In this document: in pieces, positions 9,188 through 19,256 of the stretch
Position numbering within the stretch: the first letter of the stretch is position 1
How the letters are laid out: every line of letters begins with the position of its first letter
NCBI GenBank assembly: GCA_002633005.1
Contig: NMRA01000278.1
Span: 509,649 to 534,024 of the forward strand
Reading direction: 5' to 3'
Length of the DNA: 24,376 nt
Source of the DNA: Phoronis australis
Lineage: Eukaryota > Phoronida > Phoronidae
Made by a program: the position numbers and the translations under genes
The notes under the pieces: model-generated
Databases searched by the model: none
What the model was told of the DNA's origin: nothing
Seen by the model: only the letters and a program-made list of their open reading frames with translations

Positions 9188-9955
9188 CAGTAGTCAAAAT
9201 CATTGGAAAATCGTCAGCCATCCTCTTAATAATTAACATAGTTACATGCCAATTTTCACAACCATCCTTTAAGAGTGGTTTGGTTGATAGAGGGGTGTAC
9301 TCCAAAAAACAGACTTGAAAACAGCAAAATCGACCACTAGGTGGCACAAACTACGTCGAACCCATCCGAAAACGGGAGGATAGCATCATCTCACAAATAC
9401 ATGGCAAGATGCCCAATTTTATGAAAATACGTTGAGGACCTTTGAAGATATAGAGGTAAGCGTAAAGAAACAAAATTGCCGCTAGGGGGCACATCCATGA
9501 AAGAAACGTGCAAAATTTCATCAACGTACGTCAAAGGCTTTTGGAGATAGAGCAACAGACGCCGGACAGACGGACGCTGGACGGACGGATGGAGATGACG
9601 GCATAATGCGTCCACATATAAATATGTGGGCACATAAAAAGGTCAATGTAAAACAAAGAATAAAGTGTAAAGTGCTTTTCTGTAGAATAATAATAATAAT
9701 ATATAAGTAATGTGTTGAGTTAAAAGTGCTAGCTACCCTCACCCATAACAAGCCAAACTGTGCAAAAGCTGATGTTATCAATACTCTGTCATCAGTTTGT
9801 TCTTATGACTAAGTATTGTTATTCAATAAACACAATACAGGTCTTTGTGACCATTACAGGCTTGATTACTAGTCTAGACTGTATTTAGGCACATGCAATA
9901 TTGACACTGCAATTTATTTTAGCCAGCAATTTATTGCAGTGAAGACATTGCTAAG
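9188..9955. repeat. Second copy of the 7622-9113 duplication, without the insertion
   Basis: It repeats the end of the CTCF-box array (boxes near 9332 and 9478), the GGAC simple sequence, and the following 300 bp. Only small substitutions and a longer AAT run near 9687-9700 separate it from the first copy. Beyond 9955 the sequence is unique, which agrees with a contig that extends past its partner. Bases 9115-9187 have no match in the first copy. Confidence 0.75.
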
Positions 9956-10568
9956 GCGATAATTGCCCTGTACAACACAATAGGAGCTTAGATCAACTTT
10001 CGTGATATCAAGGGTGGATGGCAACACTGGCTTTCCCAGTTGATGTAGAGAAGCATTGTTCAACTACAGGATACCACTGAACGACCCGATTTCTTAATGA
10101 AATTGGGTGGTACTGTGAGACTTATGTATAGTCTTTGTTATACAGTTATTGTTCACGTGTATTGAAGTAATTAGCAACACTGTCATTTTACAATTTTTCA
10201 GTAAAATGCAGATTTCTTTCAATTGCTACATATAATAAATGAAAATATTGAAAAATCATTGAAAAACCTACATAATACAAACCAACTTATTAACATTGTA
10301 TCTAATTCTAAGTTTTCTTGAAAAGTTAAGAAAAATAAAATTTCACTAGTCCGCCGTATCGTATGGTAAGTGAAGAACTAGTTAATAAATTATGTACTTT
10401 TCATTTATGAATTAAAACTGATATACAAGTCAACATTTAATGATTTTTTACGAATATGTTCCACAATTTTATTCAAATGCTGGTTAAAAATATTGTTGAC
10501 TGGTTGATTACAGTCGTATTCGCTCGTGATTTCAGATAAAGGTCTGATTACACAACTGAGTTCCGTAC
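9956..10568 (-). other. Intron, AT-rich unique sequence
   Basis: This is the part of the 6031-10568 intron next to the donor of exon 10569-10764. I see no repeat or gene. The reading frame of that exon runs on to about 10405 by chance. Confidence 0.5.
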
Positions 10569-10764
10569 CTGCACACTTCATGAAGTTCTTCTTGCTGTCC
10601 TGCTGACACTTGAGGGTCCTTGACTTGGAAGACAACAGTATACTATTGTTGGCAGAGTAGAAAGAGGTGAGGGTGCGTGGGTCGTCCTTATCCAAGTACT
10701 GACTGTGGCCAGTGATAGATTTCCACGAGGAGATGTTAAGTTCTCTAGTATCCGGACAATCCAA
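10569..10764 (-). CDS. Exon encoding a Cys-containing insert of the multi-FN3-like protein
   Basis: The exon is 196 bp, with acceptor TGACTATCTCACAG and donor GTACGG. It starts in phase 0 (LDCPDTRELNISSWKSITG) and ends one base into a Gly codon completed by exon 5807-6030. It encodes about 65 residues including DKDDPRTLTSFYSANN and RTLKCQQDSKKNFMKCAG. Three Cys residues and a sequon (NIS) suit a disulfide-stabilised extracellular insert. The frame stays open upstream to about 10812, but only the 10764 boundary fits the phase of exon 13004-13110. Confidence 0.78.
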
Positions 10765-10976
10765 CTGTGAGATAGTCAGACCATTAGATGGAGCAAGAGG
10801 TTTAAGGCGCATATTACCACTAATTTGCCCAATTTTAAGTAAAAGGTAAGGAAAAAGGAGTCTCCATCAATACAATGTATTAAAGCGACACACACAGCAT
10901 CACCTTTGACAACCAGGGGAATCTCAAATAGCATATGAGTCAAACAGAGAAGTGCTAGATAGCCCATCTATTCTTG

Positions 10977-11462
10977 TTAGATGATGGTAAGTCATTGCCC
11001 TATAGTTAGATGATGGTAAGTCATTGCCCTATCGTTAGCTGGTGGTAAGTCATTGCTCTATCGTTAGATGGTGGTAATTCATTGCCCTATCGTTAGATGG
11101 TGGTAAGTCATTGCCCTATCGTTAGATGGTGGTAAGTCATTGCCCTATCGTTAGATGGTGGTAAGTCATTGCCCTATCGTTAGATGGTGGTAAGTCATTG
11201 CCCTATCGTTAGATGGTGGTAAGTCATTGCCCTATCGTTAGATGGTGGTAAGTCATTGCCCTATCGTTAGATGGTGGTAAGTCATTGCCTATCGTTAGAT
11301 GGTGGTAAGTCATTGCCCTATCGTTAGATGGTGGTAAGTCATTGCCCTATCGTTAGATGGTGGTAAGTCATTACCCTATTGTTTGATGATGGTAAGTCAT
11401 TACCCTATTGTTACATGATAAGTTATTACCCTATTGTTAGATGATGGTAAGTTATTACCCTA
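10977..11462. repeat. 29-bp minisatellite, about 17 units
   Basis: The unit is GTTAGATGGTGGTAAGTCATTGCCCTATC. The central units are nearly identical and both edges are diverged (GATGATGG, TTATTACCC), as expected when an array grows from its middle. Each unit contains GGTAAGT on the plus strand. The host gene is on the other strand, so these are not in sense orientation for its splicing. Confidence 0.92.
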
Positions 11463-12263
11463 AACTTGCCTTGATTAGACCTGGATGTAGATCCTTATTT
11501 GGAAACCATAGTTTTGGTTCGTGTTTTCATAGAGAACCCTTTATTTTAATTCACAACTACGTAAAACAGCAGTTCACATGATAATATCACGAACTGAATG
11601 GAGTTCGCAGTTGCTTGAACTTTGAACTTTCACTTGTGCAATTTAGCTTAGAAGGGGACATGGGTTATGAAGAACCTTACTCAGTGACCTCAACTCAGTC
11701 AATTCAAAAATAAACAGTCGACTATAAGGTGACAGTATTTCCTGAAAACAAAAAAATACTCACAAAATCAGCTTATTGGAACATTACTTTTTTAACAAAA
11801 AAGTGAAAATTATAGATTCATCTTTGTTCAGTGTTTCATTGTTATAGAGTCATCGCTAATGTAAAAATTGTTATACTCCACACAATAGGGCTTCAGATCA
11901 TAAACAAGCCTCTTGATGACAACAAGACTTGTACAAAATTAATCTATTGATGGAGTACTACATTTCTGATGGCACTTGGTGCTAAACAGAACAGCAATTT
12001 ATTGAAACGCAACACTTCATCTGTGTTTAGCTTACCTGTTCTTTGTGATTAGCAATTGCCATGGTAACTACAAGCTCATTAACCGAAGAGGTGTAGGTAA
12101 TGTCTTTGTACCAACTGTCTCCGTCCACAACATGGCCGACAACTGGAAATAACGTTAATCTCTAACCATAACATTTTTATGGAGAATGCCTGGCGACACC
12201 ATAGAACAAGTTATCCTAAGAACGAGCACTTGATAAGTTAAAAGGACACTAAACCTGGATTTG
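11306..12263. repeat. First copy of a ~0.96-kb direct duplication ending at the N at 12264
   Basis: It matches 12265-13231 and includes the distal units of the 29-bp array, intron sequence and a complete small exon. It terminates at a single N immediately after CTGGATTTG. The same text continues uninterrupted (CTGGATTTGACC) in the second copy. It is probably an allelic contig end. Confidence 0.8.
12036..12142 (-). CDS. Small exon of the multi-FN3-like protein, allelic copy
   Basis: The exon is 107 bp and encodes the same 35 residues as 13004-13110 (VGHVVDGDSWYKD through AIANHKEQ). At least two synonymous differences separate them (Ser TCT/TCG, Leu CTT/CTG). The donor here is GTAAGC. Including both copies in one transcript would break the frame, because the exon enters in phase 1 and leaves in phase 0. 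Only one can be used per message, and most likely this is the second allele. Confidence 0.7.
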
Positions 12264-12264
12264 N

Positions 12265-13231
12265 GTCACTGCCCTATCGTTAGATGGTGGTAAGTCATTA
12301 CCCTATTGTTAGATGGTGGTAAGTCATTACCCTATCGTTAGATGATGGTAAGTTATTACCCTATTGTTAGATGGTGGTAAGTCATTACCCTATTGTTAGA
12401 TGATGGTAAGTTATTACCCTAAGCTTGCCTTGATTAGACCTGGATGCAGATTCTTATTTGGAAACCATAGTTTTGATTCGTGTTTTCATAGAGAACCCTT
12501 TATTTTAATTCACAACTACGCAAAACAGCAGTTCACATGATAATATCACGAACTGAATGGAGTTCACAGTTGCTTGAACTTTGAGCTTTCACTTGTGCAA
12601 TTTAGCTTAAAAGGGGACATGGGTTATGAAGAACCTTACTCAGTGACCTCAATTCAGTCAATTCAAAAATAAACAGTCGACTACAAGGTGACAGTATTTC
12701 CTGAAAACAAAAAAATACTCACAGAATGAGCTTATTGGAACATTACTTTTTTAACAAAAAAGTGAAAATTATACATTCATCTTTGGTCAGTGTTTCATTG
12801 TTATAGAGTCATCGTTAATGTAAAAATTGTTATACTCCACACAATAGGGCTTCAGATCATAAACAAGCCTCTTGATGACAACAAGACTTGTACAAAATTA
12901 ATCTATTGATGGTCAGGAGTACTACGTTTCTGATGGCACTGGGTGCTAATCTGAACAGCAGTTTATTGAAACACAACACTTCATCTGTGTTTAGCTTAGT
13001 TACCTGTTCTTTGTGATTAGCAATTGCCATGGTAACTACCAGCTCATTAACCGACGAGGTGTAGGTAATGTCTTTGTACCAACTGTCTCCGTCCACAACA
13101 TGGCCGACAACTGGAAATAACGTTAATCTCTAACCATAACATTTTTATGGAGAATGTCTGGCGACACCATAGAACAAGTTATCCTAAGAACGAGCACTTG
13201 ATAAGTTAAAAGGACACTAAACCTGGATTTG
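12265..13231. repeat. Second copy of the ~0.96-kb duplication
   Basis: It starts inside the 29-bp minisatellite with about five units (to about 12421), then repeats the same intron and exon as 11463-12263 with about 1-2% differences. One difference is a 4-bp insertion at the splice donor of the exon. Sequence past 13231 is unique. Confidence 0.8.
13004..13110 (-). CDS. Small exon of the multi-FN3-like protein
   Basis: The exon is 107 bp, with acceptor TTATTTCCAG. Its first two bases complete a Val codon from exon 13958-15205, joining DHIPP to VVGHVVDGDSWYKD. It ends in phase 0 at NHKEQ, in frame with LDCPDT of exon 10569-10764. The donor is GTAACT, weaker than the GTAAGC of the other copy because of a 4-bp insertion. 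The 35 residues read as the first strands of a new beta-sandwich module. Confidence 0.78.
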
Positions 13232-13957
13232 ACCTATTAACAGATACCAACTGCGAATTGTTCAGATCAATACAAATCTTTAAAATAAAATAAAATAATG
13301 CCCTGTTGACATTGTCTATCCTCAAAAGTTTTTAGCATGTTTGAAAATTCCTTACAAAGACAGGTAGTAAACGAGACTAATGCTTTAGTTGAGTTACCAT
13401 GACGATGACTGCAGGGGGGGTAAGCCTGACTAACAACTGTGAGGTAAGACTGTTTACTTCAAAACACAGAATCCCTTTCATGATACTGTGGAAAAGTGTA
13501 AAACTTTTTATTTTGAATAAAGGTATTAGCCTTCAAGGAAGGTACCAAGTAACCTCGTGCAAAATACATGAGGGACGCAATATTATTTTTCAAAATAATT
13601 TTTGGTGTACTGTACAAAATGAGGCAAGTGTTGCCAATAAGTGGAGAATTACTGTATTATTGTCCTATTCACTTGGACGAGACATTCTTTGCATTGTTTT
13701 CCTTACTGGTGTGTTTGTTTTCTTCGAACATGTTTTGAGTTTGGACGTGTGGTTGTCAATGCGTGCTCTCTATTTTCTGTTACTAAAATTTAGACACAAT
13801 GGACAGTTTAAAGTGTGAAGAGTAAAAAGTTTAAAAATAATCTTTTTAAAAAACTTTTTCCACACACAAAGCTATCATTAACAATCCTAAACAGCGAAAA
13901 CAGAAAAACAGTGACCTATGATAATTCCAGCCAATCTTAAAGAAACAACTCCCCTAC
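13232..13957 (-). other. Intron, no recognisable content
   Basis: This is the intron between exons 13958-15205 and 13004-13110. It has a 139-codon frame on the plus strand (13399-13818) with no recognisable domain and many rare-type hydrophobic runs. I do not call it a gene. Confidence 0.5.
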
Positions 13958-15205
13958 CTGGAGGGATGTGATCCAGGAATCCTGGGTAACTTGCCACGAA
14001 CTGGGACCTCATTCTTGCCTTGTTAGTTGCCGTCATCAGCACGTAGTGAACACTATTGAGTTGCAGATCAACTGGCATGAACACCAGGCTCGTGTCATTG
14101 GCAGCAGCCTTTGTAGGTGCAAACAAGGGCTCCAACTTGGCACCCGCAAGAGCTTTGTTGGAGCAATCGTCACGAGTTAGGTAGACATTGTAATAGTCAA
14201 TACCAGATTCAGCATCGCGGAAATCCTTCCATGTAACCTGCAGCTTTTCTTTGGTTGAGAAGAACGCGACCTCATTATAGATGTTGCCGATATCAATTTC
14301 ACCCATGACTGGTTCTGTCAAGTCAATCAGTACAGGCTCTCCAACCTCTGTGTAGCAATGGTCTGCCTCGTTGATGGCTTTCACAATGGGGTAGTAATAT
14401 GTGTTGTGTTGTAGTGACAGGTTTGTCAGGGTGACCATAGTGTCTGTTTTAACATCTGTCCAGTTGAGTACATCAAATGACATGTCATTGATTATGTTAT
14501 GTGACATGTCAGCGTAGTTCCTGCATCCTGTCATAGAGGTCACTCGAGCAGCTACACCCTTAGTTGCTAGGGCAACTTGGTAGTTTATGTTGGCAAAGGT
14601 TTCACCAAACTTTTCCCAAGATACAGGAAGTGTTTTGTTTCTTGACCAGTACTTTTCAACCATGACACCACCTGGGCCGATGTCGTACTCATAACCCACG
14701 GCGATACCGTTTGAGTAACCATCTGAGAATGAACCACTCATGGAAAAGGCACGAACAGCGCAGTAGTAGACAACATCAACTTTGGTCAGATTCAGATCTA
14801 CAAAAGTGTAACTAAGGTTTGTTCCAACATCGACGTACCAGTGGATATTAGTTCGGGTGACCTCTGTTGAACGATCATTGCCCAAGCCCACCATATAGTG
14901 AGAGATCACCTTTGAGGGATCCAAAGACCCAGGCTCCCCAAACTCATCCCAGTTGCACTCCAAGTACGTGTATGGCTCGTAGAAGTTGAGATCTCTGTCT
15001 CTGTATGGGCCATCGCGTACCTCTCCAGGTTTGGGAGGATACTTGTTCAGAGTGACACCATCAGAGGCTGCTAGCACAGTCCTACCAAGAATGTCTGTGA
15101 TGCGTATCACACTGTAATACATCTTGAGATTCTCCAAGACCAGCTGGTCATTCATGAAGAATGTGTTGTCAGTTGGAATGGTGGTGAAGTTCTGTACAAT
15201 GTAGC
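13958..15205 (-). CDS. Large exon with about three FN3-like domains
   Basis: The exon is 1,248 bp, with acceptor TTGTTCTTGGATAG and donor GTAGGG. It begins by completing a Gly codon and ends in phase 1. It encodes about 416 residues. After the tail of one module come three FN3-like domains, with Trp strands at CNWDEFGEPG, LPVSWEKFG and LQVTWKDFRDAESGIDYYNV. The matching late strands are VVYYCAVRAFS, YYYPIVKAINEAD and VHYVLMTATNKA. Linkers contain Pro (YPPKPGEV, DLTEPVMG, DHIPP). Several sequons (NLS, NLT, NWT, NKT, NDT) fit a glycosylated ectodomain. It is far longer than the other exons, which mostly encode half a domain each. Confidence 0.92.
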
Positions 15206-15565
15206 CTATCCAAGAACAATGTAATGTTGAGGATGAAGATCAAACTGCTGACTTCATTATTCAATGATAAAAGGCTCAGTACATAAAATGAACCCCATGT
15301 CAAGCCAACTTATTGAACCTTGCCTCAAGGAATAAACAGCAGTTCTTTCCAACTACAAGGCTGGAAATCACGTAGATATTTGAGACAAGTTTCATTTAGC
15401 ATTAAGTAGTCTAAATCATAAGTTGGCGAGTTCACGTGCAATTTTCAAGAAAAAGAGTAAAAATGAATAATTTGGACAACACTAAAATGCATTAACTTTA
15501 AATTCAAAGAAAGCCCTCAAAAACTTTGCCAATTACAAAACATAAATTGACGGAGCCCAACTCAC
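15206..15565 (-). other. Intron, no recognisable content
   Basis: This is the 360-bp phase-1 intron between exons 15566-15802 and 13958-15205, with donor GTGAGT. I see nothing else in it. Confidence 0.55.
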
Positions 15566-15802
15566 CATCTGCCCTGTAAATGGCCCATTCAGCTTTAGTG
15601 ACGATGGCGCCATTAGCAATCTCATAGCGTCCCTGTATTTGGCTCTCTTCTTCTTGGAAATCTGCATCACTCACTAGATCACCAGGTTTGAGGTCGTAAA
15701 CTTTGACCTGAAGGTCAGGACTTATGAGGACAAACTGAGACACAGCTGAGGTGAAAAGACCAGCCGCGTTGACAGCCCTGACACTGGCTCTCAATGTTGT
15801 AC
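15566..15802 (-). CDS. Exon of the multi-FN3-like protein
   Basis: The exon is 237 bp, with acceptor CCTGCTTTAG and donor GTGAGT, phase 1 at both ends, so it could be skipped without frameshift. It encodes about 79 residues. TTLRASVRAVNAAGLFTSAV completes the FN3-like domain begun in exons 17310-17431 and 16845-16951. The linker FVLISPDLQVKVYDLKPGD follows, then the start of the next module (RYEIANGAIVTKAEWAIYRA). Confidence 0.87.
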
Positions 15803-16844
15803 CTAAAGCAGGATCATGGCATTTCATGTGGTTTACAACTGCTACTAGTCAATTATAATTACTAATCTCATACTCTTCTGATTCATGATACAGGGCTACA
15901 ATTGGCGACTTGTAGGTCGCCAATGCAATCTTAGATTTTGTTTGGCGACCTGGACACAAAGTCGCTACACATGTATCTGAGCACGCACTCAAAACACTAC
16001 AGGAAGTAAACAGATGAAAGTTGGCGCTGTTACATAATAACTGGCACGGTTCATTTATGAGTCATGCACAGGCAACTTGTGTGGATCGTTTGACTCAGCC
16101 TCAGTATGTAAGTCTGAACGGGATATTGCACCAAGGAGGTGCAAGTTGGTTGCTGTCAAAAAGGCAAGCCAATCTTAATTTTCCATCGATTTTGGAATCT
16201 CACCAACAAAGACCCGGACTTTCGCAACACCCCCCCATATGAAGTTTCCTTGGCAATGTATTGACAACCCCAGTTCCTGCTTAGTGAGCAAGAAAAATTC
16301 CAGGTAGCATTTGGTGAGTTAATGTTAAGTTAAGCGCTAAGCTCTGACAGCTATATGTTTAGTATAATGAATGACTCAATATTCGGTTCTGAATAAATTT
16401 AGAGCAGAATCCAGCATCCTATGTGGGATAAAGGCGTCACATGACCTTAATGTGTGCACACATGACCTGAATGTATGCACGCATGGCCTGAATGTATGCA
16501 CGCATGGCCTGAATGTATGCACGCATGGCCTGAATGTATGCACGCATGGCCTGAATGTATGCACGCATGGCCTGAATGTATGCACACATGGCCTGAATGT
16601 ATGCACGCACACCTTTCTATGCATAGAATCTTTGTCTCATTAGCACTGCTGAGAGGATTTATAGTTGCCCAGTATTCTCAGGATGGCACAGCGGAGGCAA
16701 ATATGTCAAACATGGATGACTACAATCCAGACCATAAATTAAAGTTATGTATTGGAAGAGTGTTCGACATTTAACAAACAAGGCAATGTTGTACGCTGCA
16801 TTGTAATCTATTTGTTAAAACTGACCAATACTTATCATTCCTAC
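15803..16844 (-). other. Intron with a hairpin and a 21-bp minisatellite
   Basis: This is a 1,042-bp phase-1 intron. TTGGCGAC at 15902-15909 and its complement at 15916-15923 form a perfect 8-bp hairpin, and the motif recurs at about 15940. A 21-bp tandem array follows at 16438-16612. No gene is visible in the remainder. Confidence 0.6.
16438..16612. repeat. 21-bp minisatellite (CATGGCCTGAATGTATGCACG)n
   Basis: About eight tandem units, with edge variants CATGACCTTAATGTGTGCACA and CATGACCTGAATGTATGCACG. The period is a multiple of three, so each frame stays open with a constant seven-residue repeat on either strand. These frames are by-products of the array and have no supporting signals. 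Confidence 0.9.
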
Positions 16845-16951
16845 CTGCTGCTAGGTTAAGTCCCCTGATGGAGTGAGATGTGACCAAGCCAACAGACGTG
16901 AATGGTAGTATGGACGTCGATGATTGAGCAGTGCCCAGTGCTATCTCATAC
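16845..16951 (-). CDS. Small exon of the multi-FN3-like protein
   Basis: The exon is 107 bp, with acceptor GTTTCTCTCTAG and donor GTAGGA. It enters in phase 2, completing an Arg codon from exon 17310-17431, and leaves in phase 1. It encodes the C to E strands of an FN3-like domain: YEIALGTAQSSTSILPF and TSHSIRGLNLAAG. The joins PLD-R-YEIALGT and LNLAAG-TTLRASVRAV are textbook FN3 patterns. Confidence 0.87.
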
Positions 16952-17309
16952 CTAGAGAGAAACATGGAGACTGATCATCAACTGTTCAAACAGGAGCCAG
17001 GAAAGTCCCCTTTGCATTGTCTCAGTCTCAGCACCAGACGTCTGCTTCATGAAAGTGACCTAACATTTAAGACATCCTGCGACCTTTGGTTTTCTGCCCA
17101 GTACTCTAACCACGAGGTCACTGCATGAGTCACCCAGACTTAATTAGCATATCTCTTGATCTCACGTTAAAACAACAAGTAGACAGGAGGTGAAATATTT
17201 AGCTTGGTGTAGTTTCATTTGTACAAAGGGCATTTGGATTGGATTTGGAAACCATGACTCAAATGCATTTCACCAATCCCCTATTCTACACATCAGTTCA
17301 GGAACGTAC
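16952..17309 (-). other. Intron, no recognisable content
   Basis: This is a 358-bp phase-2 intron with donor GTACGT next to 17310. I see no repeat or gene. Confidence 0.55.
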
Positions 17310-17431
17310 CTGTCCAAAGGTGTGTCATCAGCGAAGGGTGTCCATTGTACATCAATGAACGTCTGTGCAATCTGGCACACAACGTCCACATTGGGTGTCA
17401 GAGGGAATTTGGAAGGAGTCACTATTTTAAC
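17310..17431 (-). CDS. Small exon of the multi-FN3-like protein
   Basis: The exon is 122 bp, with acceptor CACTTTCAG and donor GTACGT. It starts in phase 0 and ends in phase 2. It encodes about 40 residues: VKIVTPSKFPLTPNVDVVCQ, then IDVQWTPFADDTPLD, the A and B strands of an FN3-like domain. The exact fit of phase 2 to exon 16845-16951 is strong support for this short exon. Confidence 0.87.
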
Positions 17432-17885
17432 CTGAAAGTGAACAGCACTGGCTTTTGACTGAGTTTGAAAAGTTCAAAAATTACATAGTAACCAAGGAAA
17501 TAATTAATTCTAAAAAGAATTTCTGACTTGCACAAATTTAGATGTAGGAAAGTTTCACGTGAGAATTATTTAACACCACATGCTCTAGTGAATTGGAAAC
17601 CAAAAATGGCATGTATCACAAAAAAGATTAAAGATGGTTCAATGGGTTGATTAAAGCTGACTTCACACTTTTATGTGCTGGCATCCAATCAGTTGATTCT
17701 ATTAATACTTACATTTCTCAGTGGCAGCAATTTTATAAAAACAGCACAACTGTTGGTTGGGTTATTGTGAAGATGTCGCCAACAAATTAATAACAAAAAC
17801 ATTCTAAGAGATTCTACACTAAGTAGAAAAAGTCCTTAACAAAAACAGCAATATAATGATCAAATACAAACTAAAATACAATTAC
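17432..17885 (-). other. Intron, no recognisable content
   Basis: This is a 454-bp phase-0 intron with donor GTAATT. It is AT-rich and has no recognisable feature. Confidence 0.55.
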
Positions 17886-18106
17886 CTGACCAGCGGTCGG
17901 CGGATCAATAATGTAGATGATCTCATCCGACAATGAGATATCATGGCCAACACGGTTCTTCACACGAAGCGTGGCAAAGTACTTTACACCTGTACTTAAG
18001 TTTTTCTCCAGGAAATGGTACTTCCAGGTTCGGCGGTAAGGGGGCAGCACATACCAGTCTATCATGTCTGTACTGTTGTGAGAAGTACCAACGGCGATGG
18101 CCATGT
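17886..18106 (-). CDS. Exon of the multi-FN3-like protein
   Basis: The exon is 221 bp, with acceptor CTCTTTCTCCAG and donor GTAATT. Two bases complete a Tyr codon from exon 18577-18763, giving VTYMAIAVGTSHNSTD. It ends in phase 0 at PPTAGQ. It encodes about 73 residues covering the C to G strands of an FN3-like domain (AIAVGTS, YFATLRVKNRVGHDIS) and the next linker (IYIIDPPTAG). Shorter frames on both strands here are shadows. Confidence 0.88.
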
Positions 18107-18204
18107 CTGGAGAAAGAGATTAACATCAAGTCAAAAGCTGAAAAAATTCTGCATAATCTTCGCTACCAAGACCTAGAACAGTGCCATTAGGACAGTTTGG
18201 CAAT

Positions 18205-18452
18205 AAGAGATGAATGCGAGAGATGGACGCGAGAGATGGACGCTAGAGATGGACGCGAGAGATGGACGCGAGAGATGGACGTGAGAGATGGACGCAAGAG
18301 ATGGACGCTAGAGATGAACGCTTAGATGAACGCTAGAGATGAATGCAAGAGATGAACACAAGAGATGAACGCAAGAGATGAACGCAAGAGATGTCAATGT
18401 AAGAGATGAATTTAAGAAATGAATTTAAGAGATGAATGTAAGAGATGAATGC
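18205..18452. repeat. 13-bp degenerate minisatellite (GAGATGGACGCGA-type)
   Basis: About 18 units of AGAGATGGACGCG and its variants (AGAGATGAACGCA, AGAGATGAATTTA). The order runs from GC-rich units on the left to AT-rich ones on the right. It lies in the 470-bp intron between exons 18577-18763 and 17886-18106 and fills more than half of it. Confidence 0.88.
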
Positions 18453-18576
18453 CAACTGAATTATGAAATGCACAGCTAAAATGCATCACCTTTTCAATGA
18501 AGAAATTATTAAAGCCTTTAACAGACAGAACACAACAGTGATGTGAAATAAACCAAACTCAGCTACATCAACTCAC

Positions 18577-18763
18577 AAGTAACAGAACTCTCATTATCAC
18601 TAGCGATACTCCAGCTGCAATCAAATCCCAGATTGGTGGCAGACACGTAAGGATAGCAGCGATAGTTCTCCACAAGAGGTGGTGTCACATCCACAGTGAC
18701 ACCTGGTGTTAATTTCTTGACACTATTGCCCAGCTGATCAACAGATAGAACCTCCCCGAATAC
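18577..18763 (-). CDS. Exon of the multi-FN3-like protein
   Basis: The exon is 187 bp, with acceptor CAACCTATAG and donor GTGAGT. It starts in phase 0 and ends in phase 1. It encodes about 62 residues: VFGEVLSVDQLGNSVKK closes one FN3-like domain, VTVDVTPPLVENY is the linker, and GFDCSWSIASDNESSVT opens the next. No single frame shows this exon with an initiating Met, so it is easy to miss. Phase and splice sites on both sides support it. Confidence 0.85.
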
Positions 18764-19256
18764 CTATAGGTTGATAAAGTTAAGTCTTATTTAACTTGTT
18801 CAGTGTAAATTATATGCAATCTTGGGAATACTTCTTAAATAAGAATACCGCACACACATGGGTCAGAATACTGGAACCTAGTGAACCAAACATTAAATTA
18901 AAATTAAAAAAGCATCCAATGGTTTAATCATCACCTAATTTTAGTTAAGACAATGCACCTCAGTGACCAAAGCTAAGATCCAAGTTACAACTTCCCTAAA
19001 TATGGTGAAAAGACGTGGTCTCTAGTCTTATCATGTTTTCCATTTCAAGCGTTCTTTGAGTTTTCAAGGTACTACCTCTATTTTGCACGTCGAGTTTGTT
19101 TTCCCACAAAAAGTAGAACTCTGAAATAAATTCAATATTGCTAATTAAGTGTTACGAAGCATTTGTCCAAAGACTTTTAAGGTTTCTATGTTGCATAGGA
19201 ACCACAAGAGGCTAGTTTGTTCCCAAAATATCTAGTTTTAAACATGCAATTTTTAC
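18764..19256 (-). other. Intron, no recognisable content
   Basis: This is a 493-bp phase-0 intron with donor GTAAAA. I see no repeat or gene. Confidence 0.55.

Noticed and set aside
7831-9781. Minus-strand frames with PSVRRLLLYLQ and similar peptides repeated in both copies
   Set aside because: The peptides come from GGACAGACGGAC simple sequence and the repeated intronic element. The copies carry no domain and drift freely.
10776-10967. Minus-strand frame starting MGYLALLCLTHMLF, resembling a signal peptide
   Set aside because: It lies in an intron upstream of exon 10569-10764. The exon boundary at 10764 is phase-compatible with the preceding exon, so no new gene start is needed, and the frame ends at a stop within the exon's other frame.
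10977-11462. Regularly spaced array resembling a CRISPR locus
   Set aside because: The units are contiguous 29-bp tandem repeats with no unique spacers, in a eukaryotic intron.
13399-13818. 139-codon plus-strand frame
   Set aside because: It lies wholly within an intron of the minus-strand gene and has no recognisable domain. Its length is possible by chance in this sequence.
16371-16774. Open frames with CTHGLNV-like or MHAWPE-like repeats
   Set aside because: A 21-bp tandem repeat in an intron keeps all frames open. The peptides only mirror the DNA unit.
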